64,000 nucleotides of DNA from Enterobacter asburiae (GTDB lineage: Bacteria > Pseudomonadota > Gammaproteobacteria > Enterobacterales > Enterobacteriaceae): the NCBI RefSeq assembly GCF_024599655.1, contig NZ_CP102247.1, positions 2,914,001-2,978,000 of the forward strand. Reading direction: 5' to 3'. Below the pieces are notes generated by a model, which saw only the letters and a program-made list of their open reading frames with translations, was not told where the DNA came from and made no database searches. The position numbers and the translations under genes were made by a program. Positions within the stretch are counted from its first letter, which is position 1. Each line of letters begins with the position of its first letter. Below, piece by piece: positions 50,368 through 59,997 of the stretch.

Positions 50368-52296
50368 TTATTCCTCCAGTTGTTGAAGACTGCGGCTGCG
50401 AATCTCTTGTTGCAGCTTCTCAATCACTTCACTTACGTCCAGGCTCCCCAGGTCTTTACCACGGCGGGTGCGAACGGCAACTTTGCCTGCTTCCACCTCT
50501 TTATCACCACAGACCAACATATACGGGACACGACGTAAAGTGTGCTCGCGGATTTTAAAGCCAATCTTCTCATTTCTCAAGTCTGCTTTTACGCGAATGC
50601 CCGCATTTTGTAGTTTCTGCGTCAATTCTTTAACGTAATCCGCCTGAGAATCGGTAATGTTCATCACCACGACCTGCACTGGCGCAAGCCAGGTTGGGAA
50701 GAAGCCAGCGAACTCTTCGGTCAGGATGCCGATGAAGCGCTCCAGAGAACCGAGAATTGCACGGTGAATCATTACCGGTACCTGACGCTCGTTGTCTTCG
50801 CCAACATAAGAGGCGCTTAAACGCTGCGGCAGGGAGAAGTCCAGCTGTACAGTACCGCACTGCCATGCGCGATCGAGGCAGTCATACAGGGTAAATTCAA
50901 TTTTCGGACCGTAGAATGCGCCCTCGCCCAGCTGGTATTCGAACGGAATGCCGTTCTCTTCCAGCGCCACGGCGAGATCCGCTTCTGCGCGATCCCAGGT
51001 CTCATCGCTACCGATACGTTTTTCCGGACGCGTTGAGAGTTTGACAACGATCTTCTCGAAGCCAAAGGTGCTGTACATATCGTAGACCATACGAATACAG
51101 GCGTTAACTTCGTCACGAACCTGATCTTCAGTACAGAAGATATGCGCATCATCCTGAGTAAAGCCACGAACGCGCATCAGACCGTGCAGCGCACCTGATG
51201 GCTCGTTACGGTGGCAGCTACCGAACTCCGCCATACGCAGCGGCAGGTCGCGGTAGGATTTCAGACCCTGGTTGAAGATCTGAACGTGGCCCGGGCAGTT
51301 CATTGGCTTGATGCAGTATTCACGGTTCTCAGACGAGGTGGTGAACATCGCATCTTTGTAGTTGTCCCAGTGGCCGGTTTTTTCCCACAGCACACGGTCC
51401 ATCATGAACGGGCCTTTCACTTCCTGATACTGGTACTCTTTCAGCTTGGAGCGTACGAAAGTTTCCAGTTCACGGAAGATGGTCCAGCCGTCGTTATGCC
51501 AGAACACCATACCCGGCGCTTCTTCCTGCATGTGATACAGGTCAAGCTGCTTACCGATTTTACGGTGGTCACGCTTCGCCGCCTCTTCCAGGCGCAGCAG
51601 GTACGCGTTCAGGGCTTTTTTATCGGCCCACGCGGTACCATAGATACGCTGCAACATCTTGTTGTTGCTGTCGCCACGCCAGTAGGCGCCCGCGATCTTC
51701 ATCAGCTTAAAGTGATGACAGAAGCGCATGTTCGGCACGTGCGGTCCACGGCACATGTCGACGTATTCTTCGTGATGGTACAAGCCAGGCTTGTCATCAT
51801 GAGCAATGTTTTCGTCAAGAATAGAGACCTTGTAGCTCTCGCCGCGCTTCACGAAGGTTTCACGCGCTTCGTGCCAGCTGACTTTCTTCTTGATGACGTC
51901 ATAGTTCGTTTCGGCGAGCTCGTGCATGCGTTTTTCGAGCGCGTCGATATCTTCCTGAGTCAGGGTGTGGTCGAGGTCAACGTCGTAGTAGAAACCGTTG
52001 TCGATAACCGGACCGATCGCCATTTTGGTGTTTGGCCACAGCTGTTTGATGGCATGACCTAACAGGTGCGCGCAGGAGTGACGAATGATCTCCAGACCTT
52101 CTTCGTCTTTCGCAGTGATGATTGCAAGCGTCGCATCGTTTTCGATCAGATCGGAGGCATCCACCAGCTCACCGTTAACACGGCCAGCGATAGTCGCTTT
52201 TGCGAGACCAGGACCAATGTCCAGGGCAACATCCATTGGGCTAACAGCGCGGTCGAAATGGCGTTGACTGCCATCAGGAAGAGTAATTACAGGCAT
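50368..52296 (-). CDS. thrS: Threonyl-tRNA synthetase
   Basis: A 642-aa class II enzyme. The N-terminal TGS domain and the editing domain contain HSCAHLLGHA. The catalytic core has zinc-binding Cys in MNCPGH and the class II motif 2 region RVRGFTQDDAHIF, and an anticodon-binding domain is at the C-terminus. In E. coli it represses its own translation by binding tRNA-Thr-like structures in its leader. Confidence 0.97.
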   Translation of the reverse strand: MPVITLPDGSQRHFDRAVSPMDVALDIGPGLAKATIAGRVNGELVDASDLIENDATLAIITAKDEEGLEIIRHSCAHLLGHAIKQLWPNTKMAIGPVIDNGFYYDVDLDHTLTQEDIDALEKRMHELAETNYDVIKKKVSWHEARETFVKRGESYKVSILDENIAHDDKPGLYHHEEYVDMCRGPHVPNMRFCHHFKLMKIAGAYWRGDSNNKMLQRIYGTAWADKKALNAYLLRLEEAAKRDHRKIGKQLDLYHMQEEAPGMVFWHNDGWTIFRELETFVRSKLKEYQYQEVKGPFMMDRVLWEKTGHWDNYKDAMFTTSSENREYCIKPMNCPGHVQIFNQGLKSYRDLPLRMAEFGSCHRNEPSGALHGLMRVRGFTQDDAHIFCTEDQVRDEVNACIRMVYDMYSTFGFEKIVVKLSTRPEKRIGSDETWDRAEADLAVALEENGIPFEYQLGEGAFYGPKIEFTLYDCLDRAWQCGTVQLDFSLPQRLSASYVGEDNERQVPVMIHRAILGSLERFIGILTEEFAGFFPTWLAPVQVVVMNITDSQADYVKELTQKLQNAGIRVKADLRNEKIGFKIREHTLRRVPYMLVCGDKEVEAGKVAVRTRRGKDLGSLDVSEVIEKLQQEIRSRSLQQLEE

Positions 52297-52618
52297 TTTA
52301 TATCCTTATTTGCAGTGATGCCCCACACATAAGAGCATATACAAAGAAAATAATCGTGATTTGACAATAGATTACGACACCATCTGACCAACAATCGTCA
52401 AATTGGTTCGTCATCATTCACCTGCCGAATTCAGATTAATGCGGATTTACGGCAAGCGACGTAATGTTAACACTAACGCAAAGGAGATTGCACCCTCTGC
52501 GGCCAGATTGATGGGCTGGCACTTTCGTACGAATTTGCAGGTTGCTTCTCCCCTGCGCTCGCATTTCGAAGATGCTGGGCTACTCTTGAACAGGTCCTTA
52601 AACCCAAAGGTGCATACC
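52297..52618. other. thrS leader and promoter region
   Basis: 322 bp without a convincing gene. Near thrS it carries the likely translational operator (hairpin at 52369-52385) and promoter-like TTGTCA/TGTATA on the minus strand. The far part is the spacer before the small-protein genes. Confidence 0.5.
52369..52385 (-). promoter_or_regulatory. Possible anticodon-mimic hairpin in the thrS leader
   Basis: On the minus strand AGAT and ATCT enclose a 9-nt loop containing CGT, one of the threonine anticodons. The E. coli thrS operator imitates the tRNA-Thr anticodon arm in the same way. The stem is short, so this is a moderate inference. Confidence 0.4.
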
Positions 52619-52711
52619 ATGAACGTATCCAGCAGAACGGTTGTGATATTGAATCTCCTTTCCGCCACAGGTTTATTGTTGATTCTAGCCGAACGATTCC
52701 ACTGGTTCTGA
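52619..52711 (+). CDS. YncL-like 30-aa membrane protein
   Basis: MNVSSRTVVILNLLSATGLL..., one hydrophobic span ending in FHWF. As I remember it, E. coli YncL starts MNVSSRTVVLIN and ends FGWFI, so the two look homologous, although yncL is elsewhere in E. coli. The AAAGGTGCATACC ribosome site is acceptable. It lies about 100 bp upstream of yniD, another single-span small protein. Function unknown. Confidence 0.7.
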   Translation: MNVSSRTVVILNLLSATGLLLILAERFHWF

Positions 52712-52809
52712 GCCGCCCCCTGCGCTGGCATAACCTAATCGATCCTGAGAAGGGGCATATTTCGGCCCTGTTTGGTAGACTGTGGATATCAACGAACAAG
52801 GATTAGGTT

Positions 52810-52917
52810 ATGCCAACAAAACGATTTGCCGTAAAACACTGGAAAATGGTGCTGGTGCTGATTGCCATCTGCGGCGCAATGCTGCTACTCCGTTGGGCGG
52901 CAATGATTTGGGGCTAG
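52810..52917 (+). CDS. yniD: YniD, 35-aa membrane protein
   Basis: MPTKRFAVKHWKMVLVLIAI... then LLLRWAAMIWG, the same length and almost the same sequence as E. coli YniD, between thrS and ydiY as expected. It has a single membrane span with a basic N-terminus. Ribosome site AAGGATTAGGTT. Function unknown. Confidence 0.88.
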   Translation: MPTKRFAVKHWKMVLVLIAICGAMLLLRWAAMIWG

Positions 52918-52967
52918 GGGCGAAGACAGGTCATCAGAAGGGACGTCAAAAAACCACAGACAATAAA

Positions 52968-52991
52968 CGGGCCGACATCATCGTCGGCCCG
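52968..52991. terminator. Terminator between yniD and ydiY
   Basis: 9-bp perfect stem CGGGCCGAC/GTCGGCCCG with a 6-nt loop, seven bases from the ydiY stop. It can serve both convergent genes. Confidence 0.75.
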
Positions 52992-52997
52992 CTTTCA

Positions 52998-53756
52998 TTA
53001 CATTCTATAACCCAGTGATACCGTGGTTCTGCGGTCGGTATGATCCGGCGCAGATTCTGGTGGTGAAGAGTTCCAGGTCACGTTGTAGGCCACTTTCAGA
53101 CCAAAGTGTTCGTTGATAGCCACGTTCAGCGCCGTCTCAGAGTTCAGCGTCGTGTCGTCGGCACCAAATACAGAAACACCCTGGGTAAATTTGGTGTTGT
53201 CAGTCATCTGCCAGGCATAGGTACCGGAAGCGTAACCGAGCGGTTGGGTTTTGGTATCGCCATTGGTGTACTCGTCATAACGCACACCCGGACCGAATTC
53301 AAAACGGAGGCTGTGTACCGGACCGTTCAGGAACTGGCGACCATAACCGGCGGTGAACACATCGCGCTGGCGATAACCGTTGTAACGGTCGGTTAACCAG
53401 CTTGCCTGTCCAAACAGGTAGTCATAGTCGGTCATGTTGTAACGGCTACGTCCGCCTACCGCATATTTCTCGGAAGAACGTTCGTCATTAGCGGACGTGT
53501 TGCTGGCATTACCCCACAGAGACCAGGCGGTGGTGTTGCCGTACCAGGTGAGCGTACTGTCCGCCGTCAGAGAAGAGCTTTTCGTGTTACCGGATTGTGC
53601 CAGGTACCCGGCGTTCAGGTTACCTTCAAACGGTTTTTTCGCGGTGGAAGGATCGTCCATGACAGTAAAAACGGTATCATCAGCGGTCGCGTTCATAGCC
53701 GCAAACACGCCACCCGCCAGCATCAGTGCAGCGGGCACTGTCTTTAAAAGCTTCAT
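52998..53756 (-). CDS. ydiY: YdiY, DUF481 outer-membrane beta-barrel protein
   Basis: A 252-aa protein with a signal peptide ending at NATA (residue about 25), then DUF481 repeats (GNLNAGYLAQSGNTKSSSL) and a barrel ending in an aromatic-basic strand (SLGYRM). I chose the ATG at 53756, the start of the signal peptide; the upstream frame is not part of the protein. In E. coli it is acid-induced; function unknown. Confidence 0.88.
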   Translation of the reverse strand: MKLLKTVPAALMLAGGVFAAMNATADDTVFTVMDDPSTAKKPFEGNLNAGYLAQSGNTKSSSLTADSTLTWYGNTTAWSLWGNASNTSANDERSSEKYAVGGRSRYNMTDYDYLFGQASWLTDRYNGYRQRDVFTAGYGRQFLNGPVHSLRFEFGPGVRYDEYTNGDTKTQPLGYASGTYAWQMTDNTKFTQGVSVFGADDTTLNSETALNVAINEHFGLKVAYNVTWNSSPPESAPDHTDRRTTVSLGYRM

Positions 53757-54051
53757 TTTATTAAGGAGTCCGTACAACAAAAAAAGAGACCACACGGTCC
53801 CGGAATCTTTCTTGAGGATCAATGACAAGGCGTCCAGAGAAAGGTAACAAATTATAAAAAGCCGCAAATAACATAGCAATGTTTTCTTATTTCATTTTTT
53901 GAATAAGAACGATCTCAAAAAGCGTTTTATTTTATATATCCCCCGCCCCACTTTTTGTCAGTATTCATATTTAAAATCATACTGTTATTTACATTGCCTT
54001 CCTGTCAAATGGTGCCAGGCTAATAAGAACCCATGCTAAAAGGAGGTAATG

Positions 54052-54984
54052 ATGGTTTCTATCTATACTCTGACGCTCTCCCCTTCCCTGGATTCCGCCA
54101 CCCTGACGCCGCAGATTTACCCGGAAGGTAAATTGCGCTGTAGCGCCCCGGTCTTTGAGCCCGGCGGCGGCGGGATCAACGTGGCGCGCGCCATTACACA
54201 CCTCGGCGGCAAAGCTACGGCTATTTTCCCCACCGGCGGTGCCACCGGCGAACACCTTGTCTCTCTGCTGGCAGATGAACAGGTGGCCGTAGAGACCGTC
54301 GAGGCCAAAGACTGGACGCGGCAAAACCTGCATGTCCACGTAGAATCAAGCGGCGAGCAGTACCGTTTTGTCATGCCGGGCGCGAAACTCAGCGATGACG
54401 AGTTTCGTCAGCTTGAAGAGAAAGTGCTGACCATAGAAAGCGGTGCGCTGCTGGTGATAAGCGGCAGCCTGCCGCCCGGCGTAAGCACGGAAAAATTAAC
54501 GGCTCTGATTCAGGCGGTACAGCAGCGCGGCATCCGCTGCATTGTCGACAGCAGCGGCGAGGCCCTGCAGGCGGCCCTGGTGCCGGGCAATCTGGAGCTT
54601 GTTAAACCCAACCAGAAAGAGTTAAGCGCGCTGGTCAACCGCGAACTGACGCAGCCTGATGATGTTCGCACCGCCGCGCAGGAGCTGGTACGCAGCGGCA
54701 AAGCCCGACGCGTAGTCGTCTCACTTGGCCCTCAGGGGGCGCTGGCCGTCGATGAATCATCGTCCGTTCAGGTTGTCCCACCGCCAATGAAGAGCCAGAG
54801 CACGGTTGGCGCGGGCGATAGCATGGTGGGCGCGATGACGCTAAAACTGGCGCAGGGTGCGTCGCTGCTGGAAATGACACGCTACGGCGTGGCGGCGGGT
54901 AGCGCCGCAACCATCAACCAGGGCACGCGTCTCTGTTCACTTGCCGATACGCAAAAAATCGTCGATTACCTGTCCCGAAATTAA
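54052..54984 (+). CDS. pfkB: 6-phosphofructokinase II
   Basis: A 310-aa ribokinase-family kinase: GGGGINVARA substrate site near residue 40, and the catalytic Asp in STVGAGDSMVG near residue 255. It is the minor phosphofructokinase in E. coli. AAGGAGG precedes two adjacent ATGs; the second, at 54052, matches E. coli. Confidence 0.95.
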   Translation: MVSIYTLTLSPSLDSATLTPQIYPEGKLRCSAPVFEPGGGGINVARAITHLGGKATAIFPTGGATGEHLVSLLADEQVAVETVEAKDWTRQNLHVHVESSGEQYRFVMPGAKLSDDEFRQLEEKVLTIESGALLVISGSLPPGVSTEKLTALIQAVQQRGIRCIVDSSGEALQAALVPGNLELVKPNQKELSALVNRELTQPDDVRTAAQELVRSGKARRVVVSLGPQGALAVDESSSVQVVPPPMKSQSTVGAGDSMVGAMTLKLAQGASLLEMTRYGVAAGSAATINQGTRLCSLADTQKIVDYLSRN

Positions 54985-55090
54985 CCCCTTTTCCCCTTCG
55001 TCTTTACGGAGGGGAATGTCCTCTCTGAGTCGCCAAACGCAAACTATCGACTATGCTAAGAAAACTTCCATGATAACAATGAGGTGAATT

Positions 55091-55381
55091 ATGAGCAGTG
55101 GTGACATCACACGTTACGTCGTGACCATCAACCTTCATGAAGCATCGCTGACCGAGCTGAATGAGCTCAACAATGCTTTCACCCGGGCTAATTTTCTCCT
55201 CACCCTGACGGATGACGAGGGCAATATTCATGATTTAGGCACCCTGGCATTTGGTCTGATCGCCGCCCTGAGCCAGGAAGAGGTTCATGCGCTGGCCGCC
55301 AGTCTGGTGGAAAGCGTGACCGACAAGCCTGCCGAAATCGGCGTGGATACCTGGGAAAGCTGGCGGAAAAAAGAACAATAA
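55091..55381 (+). CDS. ydiZ: YdiZ, conserved protein of unknown function
   Basis: A 96-aa soluble protein matching E. coli YdiZ (SGDITRYVVTINLHEASLTEL; ELGTLAFG-type middle; WESWRKKEQ end). It lies between pfkB and yniA as in E. coli. ATGAGGTGAATT is the ribosome site. Confidence 0.85.
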   Translation: MSSGDITRYVVTINLHEASLTELNELNNAFTRANFLLTLTDDEGNIHDLGTLAFGLIAALSQEEVHALAASLVESVTDKPAEIGVDTWESWRKKEQ

Positions 55382-55486
55382 GTGCGCTGTATGAATTTAA
55401 ACCGCTCAGGTGTGCGTTAGTTCGTATTTTTTTACCGCCATTATGCGCTAACTTTATGATCTGGCAGACAACATGGGAGAGACAAC

Positions 55487-56347
55487 ATGTGGCAGGCTAT
55501 CAGTCATCTTTTACGTGAGCAGCTGGGTGAAGGTGAAATTGAACTGCGTAACGAACTGCCAGGCGGTGAAATTCACGCCGCGTGGCATTTACGCTACGCA
55601 GGGCGCGATCTTTTCGTTAAGTGCGATGAGCGAGAGCTGCTTCCGATATTTACCGCCGAAGCCGACCAGCTGGAGCTGTTGTCGCGCAGTAAAACGGTGA
55701 CGGTCCCGCAGGTTCTGGCCGTGGGGAGCGACCGCGACTACAGCTTCCTGGTGATGGAGTATCTCCCCGCCCGGCCGCTGGATGCCCATAATGCGTTCAT
55801 TCTCGGCCAACAGCTAGCGCGCCTGCATCAATGGAGCGACCAGCCGCAGTTTGGTCTCGATTTTGACAACGATCTCTCTACCACGCCACAGCCCAATGCC
55901 TGGCAGCGTCGCTGGTCGACATTTTTTGCCGAGCAGCGCATTGGCTGGCAGCTTGAGCTGGCCGCCGAGAAAGGGCTGGAATTTGGCAATATTGATGCCA
56001 TCGTCGAGCACGTTCAACAGCGTCTGGCATCCCACCAGCCTCAGGCGTCTCTGCTTCACGGCGATTTGTGGTCCAATAACTGCGCGCTGGGTCCCAACGG
56101 CCCCTATATCTTTGACCCGGCCTGCTACTGGGGTGACAGAGAGTGCGATCTTGCCATGCTGCCGCTTCATCCGGAACAGCCGCCGCAGATATACGACGGA
56201 TACCAGTCTGTTTCCCCCCTGCCGCCCGGTTTCCTCGACCGCCAGCCGGTGTATCAGCTTTATACCCTGATGAACCGAGCCATTCTTTTTGGCGGAGAAC
56301 ACCTTGTTAACGCGCAGCGGGCGCTTGAGCGTATGCTTGCCGCCTGA
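55487..56347 (+). CDS. yniA: YniA, fructosamine-kinase-family protein
   Basis: A 286-aa protein with the aminoglycoside/fructosamine kinase fold: FLVMEYLPA hinge, LLHGDLWSNNCAL catalytic loop and DPACYWGDRECDLAM metal site. It probably phosphorylates glycated or sugar-type substrates; the substrate is not established. It is intact, with all catalytic residues. Confidence 0.9.
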   Translation: MWQAISHLLREQLGEGEIELRNELPGGEIHAAWHLRYAGRDLFVKCDERELLPIFTAEADQLELLSRSKTVTVPQVLAVGSDRDYSFLVMEYLPARPLDAHNAFILGQQLARLHQWSDQPQFGLDFDNDLSTTPQPNAWQRRWSTFFAEQRIGWQLELAAEKGLEFGNIDAIVEHVQQRLASHQPQASLLHGDLWSNNCALGPNGPYIFDPACYWGDRECDLAMLPLHPEQPPQIYDGYQSVSPLPPGFLDRQPVYQLYTLMNRAILFGGEHLVNAQRALERMLAA

Positions 56348-56355
56348 GAAGAAAA

Positions 56356-56375
56356 GGGTGGCCTTGCCGCCACCC
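56356..56375 (-). terminator. yniB terminator
   Basis: GGGTGGC/GCCACCC stem with a 6-nt loop, followed on the minus strand by TTTTC, eight bases after the yniB stop. Confidence 0.65.
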
Positions 56376-56382
56376 CTATCGC

Positions 56383-56919
56383 TTACAGAAAACCGAGCAG
56401 TGAGAAGAAGAAGTATCCCGCCACAATGATGATGACGGGAAGGATATAGAGCGGGAAAATTTGCAGGAAAATGGTGTGACGCGGCACAACAATGCGGGAT
56501 TCAATCTGCTCCCGACTCATCCCTTCCGGGCCTTTGGCCTGCTCCAGAATCAACTGATCCTCAACGCCTTCGCGTAAAAAGCGCGTCTGGCGACTCATTC
56601 TCGCGCCAGAGGCCTGCAGTGCCAGCGCGACAAAGATGAGGGCGTATATCACCCAAAAGCCGATGTTCAGCTGTTGATGAAAATCCGGGGTGGGTGAGTT
56701 AAACCAGAAAACATTCAAAAATGGCGTATTAAAACGCATCATCTCAATCATGACATGAGCGAAATCAAGCATTACCGCATTGATACCCGGCTGTTTTTCA
56801 CTGTGATCGTACATAAATTTGAGTACAGAAATCAGCGTAGAAATGACGGCAGGAATAAAAATAACCCAGCCAGCAATGCGTTTTAAGACCGCAATGCGTC
56901 CAGCTTGTTGATACGTCAT
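56383..56919 (-). CDS. yniB: YniB, inner membrane protein of unknown function
   Basis: A 178-aa protein with three or four hydrophobic spans (around residues 15-35, 85-105 and 155-175) and a charged cytosolic loop (ARMSRQTRFLREGVEDQL). Matches E. coli YniB in sequence and position. Confidence 0.88.
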   Translation of the reverse strand: MTYQQAGRIAVLKRIAGWVIFIPAVISTLISVLKFMYDHSEKQPGINAVMLDFAHVMIEMMRFNTPFLNVFWFNSPTPDFHQQLNIGFWVIYALIFVALALQASGARMSRQTRFLREGVEDQLILEQAKGPEGMSREQIESRIVVPRHTIFLQIFPLYILPVIIIVAGYFFFSLLGFL

Positions 56920-57066
56920 CAGTTCCTCTTCATAAAGACGCGTTATTTGTGCCTAAGTCTACCTGCTGGCCATCAATTTCGCCCGATCTTTGAAAGCAAT
57001 ATGCTAAATTGCAGATTGTGCTTAGCACGTATCGTCTGTCGAACACCTGGATAAGGAGACGTTGTG

Positions 57067-57738
57067 ATGTCGACACCGCGCCAAATTCTTGCCGCAATTT
57101 TTGACATGGATGGATTACTGATCGATTCCGAACCGCTGTGGGATCGCGCCGAACTGGATGTGATGGCCAGCCTGGGCGTGGATATCAGCCGCCGTAATGA
57201 ACTTCCCGATACGCTGGGCCTGCGCATCGATATGGTGGTTGACCTGTGGTTTGCCCAACAGCCGTGGGTGGGTCCCGATCGCGATGAGGTGACCGCACGC
57301 ATTATCAGCCGCGCCATTTCTCTGGTGGAAGAGAACAGGCCGCTGCTGCCCGGCGTACGCGAGGCCGTTGCGCTGTGTAAAGCCCAGGGGCTGAAGGTCG
57401 GACTGGCCTCGGCTTCACCGCTGCATATGCTGGAAAAAGTGCTCACGATGTTTGAACTGCGCGACAGTTTCGACGCGCTGGCGTCCGCTGAAAAATTGCC
57501 TTACAGCAAGCCGCACCCGCAGGTCTATCTGGACTGTGCCGCAAAGCTGGGCCTGGATCCTCTCAACTGCGTTGCGCTGGAAGATTCCGTTAACGGTATG
57601 GTGGCGTCGAAGGCTGCGCGGATGCGCTCCATTGTGGTGCCCGCTGAAGAAGGCCGTCACGATCCCCGGTTTGCGCTTGCCGATGTGAAGCTTAATTCGC
57701 TGGCAGAACTCACGGCGCATCACCTGCAGGGCAGTTAG
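57067..57738 (+). CDS. hxpB: Hexitol phosphatase B (2-deoxyglucose-6-phosphatase)
   Basis: A 223-aa HAD phosphatase: DMDGLLIDSEP near residue 12, SASPLHML, SKPHPQVYL and LEDSVNGM. Closely matches E. coli HxpB (YniC), which removes phosphate from sorbitol-6-P, 2-deoxyglucose-6-P and similar sugars. I chose the ATG at 57067 (MSTPRQ). Confidence 0.94.
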   Translation: MSTPRQILAAIFDMDGLLIDSEPLWDRAELDVMASLGVDISRRNELPDTLGLRIDMVVDLWFAQQPWVGPDRDEVTARIISRAISLVEENRPLLPGVREAVALCKAQGLKVGLASASPLHMLEKVLTMFELRDSFDALASAEKLPYSKPHPQVYLDCAAKLGLDPLNCVALEDSVNGMVASKAARMRSIVVPAEEGRHDPRFALADVKLNSLAELTAHHLQGS

Positions 57739-57807
57739 CGCCCTCCTCCGGTTTGTGACAAACAGTTACACCGTCACCTCTTCCGCCTACTGTATAAAAA
57801 CCCTATA

Positions 57808-57823
57808 CTGTATGAATTGACAG
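57808..57823 (+). promoter_or_regulatory. LexA box of ydjM
   Basis: CTGTATGAATTGACAG fits CTGT-N8-ACAG. A second, degenerate site starts at 57790 (CTGTATAAAAACCCTA). E. coli ydjM is a known SOS gene with LexA sites here. Confidence 0.85.
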
Positions 57824-57839
57824 TTTTGTGGGTTTTATC

Positions 57840-58430
57840 ATGACGGCGGAAGGCCACCTGCTTTTTTCTATTGCGTGCGCGGTATTTGCCAAAAACGCTG
57901 AACTCACCCCCGTGCTGGCACAGGGGGACTGGTGGCATATTGTCCCTTCCGCCGTATTGACCTGTCTGCTGCCCGACATTGACCATCCCAAATCCTTCCT
58001 CGGGCAACGCCTGAAGTGGGTGTCGAAACCCATCGCCCGCGCGTTCGGCCACCGGGGGTTTACGCACAGCCTGCTGGCCGTATTTGGCCTGCTGACGCTT
58101 TTCTATTTAAAGGTGCCCGAAAGCTGGATAGTCCCCGCCGATGCCATCCAGGGGATGGTGCTGGGCTATTTAAGCCATATTCTCGCCGATATGCTGACGC
58201 CTGCGGGCGTGCCGCTGCTTTGGCCCTGCCGCTGGCGCTTCCGTTTTCCCATCCTCGCCCCGCAGAAAGGAAACCAGCTTGAGCGCGTATTGTGCATGGC
58301 GCTGTTTGCTTACGCCGTCTGGATGCCGCAAACCTTGCCCGAAAACAGTGCAGTTCGCTGGTCATCCCAGATGATTAATTCGCTGCAATTTCAGTTTAAT
58401 CGCTTTATTCATCACCAGATTGAACAGTAA
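57840..58430 (+). CDS. ydjM: YdjM, SOS-induced inner membrane metal-dependent hydrolase family protein
   Basis: A 196-aa protein of the YdjM/YfhO-type membrane-bound hydrolase family (LLPDIDHPKSFLGQ; GHRGFTHSLLAVF; LSHILADMLTPAG), with His/Asp-rich conserved motifs in loops and four to five spans. I chose the ATG at 57840. LexA-regulated. Its exact function is unknown. Confidence 0.9.
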   Translation: MTAEGHLLFSIACAVFAKNAELTPVLAQGDWWHIVPSAVLTCLLPDIDHPKSFLGQRLKWVSKPIARAFGHRGFTHSLLAVFGLLTLFYLKVPESWIVPADAIQGMVLGYLSHILADMLTPAGVPLLWPCRWRFRFPILAPQKGNQLERVLCMALFAYAVWMPQTLPENSAVRWSSQMINSLQFQFNRFIHHQIEQ

Positions 58431-58557
58431 ACCAACAAAATTATCTCATTTGTCATAACCCATTCCATTTGGATATAAGCGCTACATCACACTTCTGCTA
58501 ACCTTCCGCCAACAGGATCGGTAAAAACCGACCCAATAATAAATCAGGAGAACGGGG

Positions 58558-59949
58558 ATGAATTTTCCACTCATCGCGAACGTCGTTGTGTTCGTTGTAT
58601 TGCTATTGCTTCTCGCGCAGGCGCGCCACAAACAGTGGAGCCTGGCGAAAAAAGTGCTGGTTGGTCTGGCCATGGGTGTCGTATTTGGTCTGGCATTACA
58701 GGCAATTTATGGCTCCGATAATCCAGTTCTGAAAGACTCTATTCAGTGGTTCAACATCGTCGGTAACGGCTATGTCCAGCTGCTGCAGATGATCGTTATG
58801 CCGCTGGTGTTCGCCTCTATTCTGAGCGCCGTGGCCCGCCTGCATAACGCCACTCAGCTGGGAAAAATCAGTTTCCTGACCATTGGTACGCTGCTGTTCA
58901 CCACGCTGATTGCCGCGCTGGTGGGTGTGCTGGTCACCAACCTGTTTGGCCTGACCGCAGAAGGTCTGGTTCAGGGTACCGCTGAAACGGCGCGTCTTAC
59001 CGCGATTCAAACCAACTACGTGGGTAAAGTGGCTGACCTGACCGTGCCGCAGATGGTGCTCTCCTTCATTCCGAAGAACCCGTTTGCTGACCTGACCGGT
59101 GCGAGCCCAACCTCGATCATCAGCGTGGTTATTTTCGCCGCGTTCCTGGGCGTAGCGGCGCTGAAGCTGCTGAAGGACGACGCGCCAAAAGGCGAACGCG
59201 TGCTGACCGCGATTGACACCCTGCAAAGCTGGGTGATGAAGCTGGTTCGTCTGGTCATGCAGCTCACCCCTTACGGCGTGCTGGCGCTGATGACCAAAGT
59301 GGTTGCCGGCTCTAACCTGCAGGACATCATTAAGCTGGGCAGCTTCGTTGTCGCCTCTTATCTGGGCCTGGGCATTATGTTCGTGGTGCACGGCATCCTG
59401 CTGGGCGTGAACGGCGTCAGCCCGCTGAAATACTTCCGTAAAGTCTGGCCTGTGCTGACCTTCGCCTTCACCAGCCGTTCCAGCGCAGCCTCTATTCCGC
59501 TGAACGTTGAAGCGCAAACCCGTCGTCTGGGCGTGCCTGAATCCATCGCCAGCTTCTCTGCCTCCTTTGGTGCCACCATTGGTCAGAACGGCTGTGCGGG
59601 TCTGTACCCGGCGATGCTGGCGGTGATGGTTGCGCCAACCGTGGGTATCAACCCGCTGGATCCGGTTTGGATTGCCACGCTGGTCGGGATTGTTACCATA
59701 AGCTCCGCAGGCGTTGCGGGTGTTGGCGGCGGTGCAACCTTCGCCGCGCTGATTGTGCTGCCTGCGCTGGGTCTCCCCGTGACGCTGGTCGCGCTGCTGA
59801 TCTCCGTTGAGCCGCTGATCGACATGGGTCGTACCGCGCTGAACGTGAGCGGCTCCATGACCGCCGGTACGCTGACCAGCCAGTGGCTGAAGCAGACCGA
59901 CAAAGCGATTCTGGAAAGTGAAGACGACGCCGAGCTGGCGCACCGTTAA
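58558..59949 (+). CDS. tcyP: L-cystine/sulfocysteine:cation symporter
   Basis: A 463-aa dicarboxylate/amino acid:cation (DAACS) symporter matching E. coli TcyP (YdjN). It has a serine-rich motif near FTSRSSAASIPLN and NGCAGLYPAML, with re-entrant hairpin sequences. It imports cystine for sulfur supply and is CysB-regulated in E. coli. GGAGAACGGGG precedes the ATG. Confidence 0.94.
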   Translation: MNFPLIANVVVFVVLLLLLAQARHKQWSLAKKVLVGLAMGVVFGLALQAIYGSDNPVLKDSIQWFNIVGNGYVQLLQMIVMPLVFASILSAVARLHNATQLGKISFLTIGTLLFTTLIAALVGVLVTNLFGLTAEGLVQGTAETARLTAIQTNYVGKVADLTVPQMVLSFIPKNPFADLTGASPTSIISVVIFAAFLGVAALKLLKDDAPKGERVLTAIDTLQSWVMKLVRLVMQLTPYGVLALMTKVVAGSNLQDIIKLGSFVVASYLGLGIMFVVHGILLGVNGVSPLKYFRKVWPVLTFAFTSRSSAASIPLNVEAQTRRLGVPESIASFSASFGATIGQNGCAGLYPAMLAVMVAPTVGINPLDPVWIATLVGIVTISSAGVAGVGGGATFAALIVLPALGLPVTLVALLISVEPLIDMGRTALNVSGSMTAGTLTSQWLKQTDKAILESEDDAELAHR

Positions 59950-59962
59950 TCACTTTAGAAAT

Positions 59963-59990
59963 AAAAAAACCGCCTGATGGCGGTTTTTTT
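59963..59990 (+). terminator. Terminator between tcyP and cedA
   Basis: AACCGCC/GGCGGTT stem with a TGAT loop, an A-run before and seven T after; works for both convergent genes. Confidence 0.87.
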
Positions 59991-59997
59991 ATGGCTG

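Noticed and set aside
58696..59943. 415-aa antisense frame inside tcyP
   Set aside because: His/Gln-rich shadow of a membrane protein gene.
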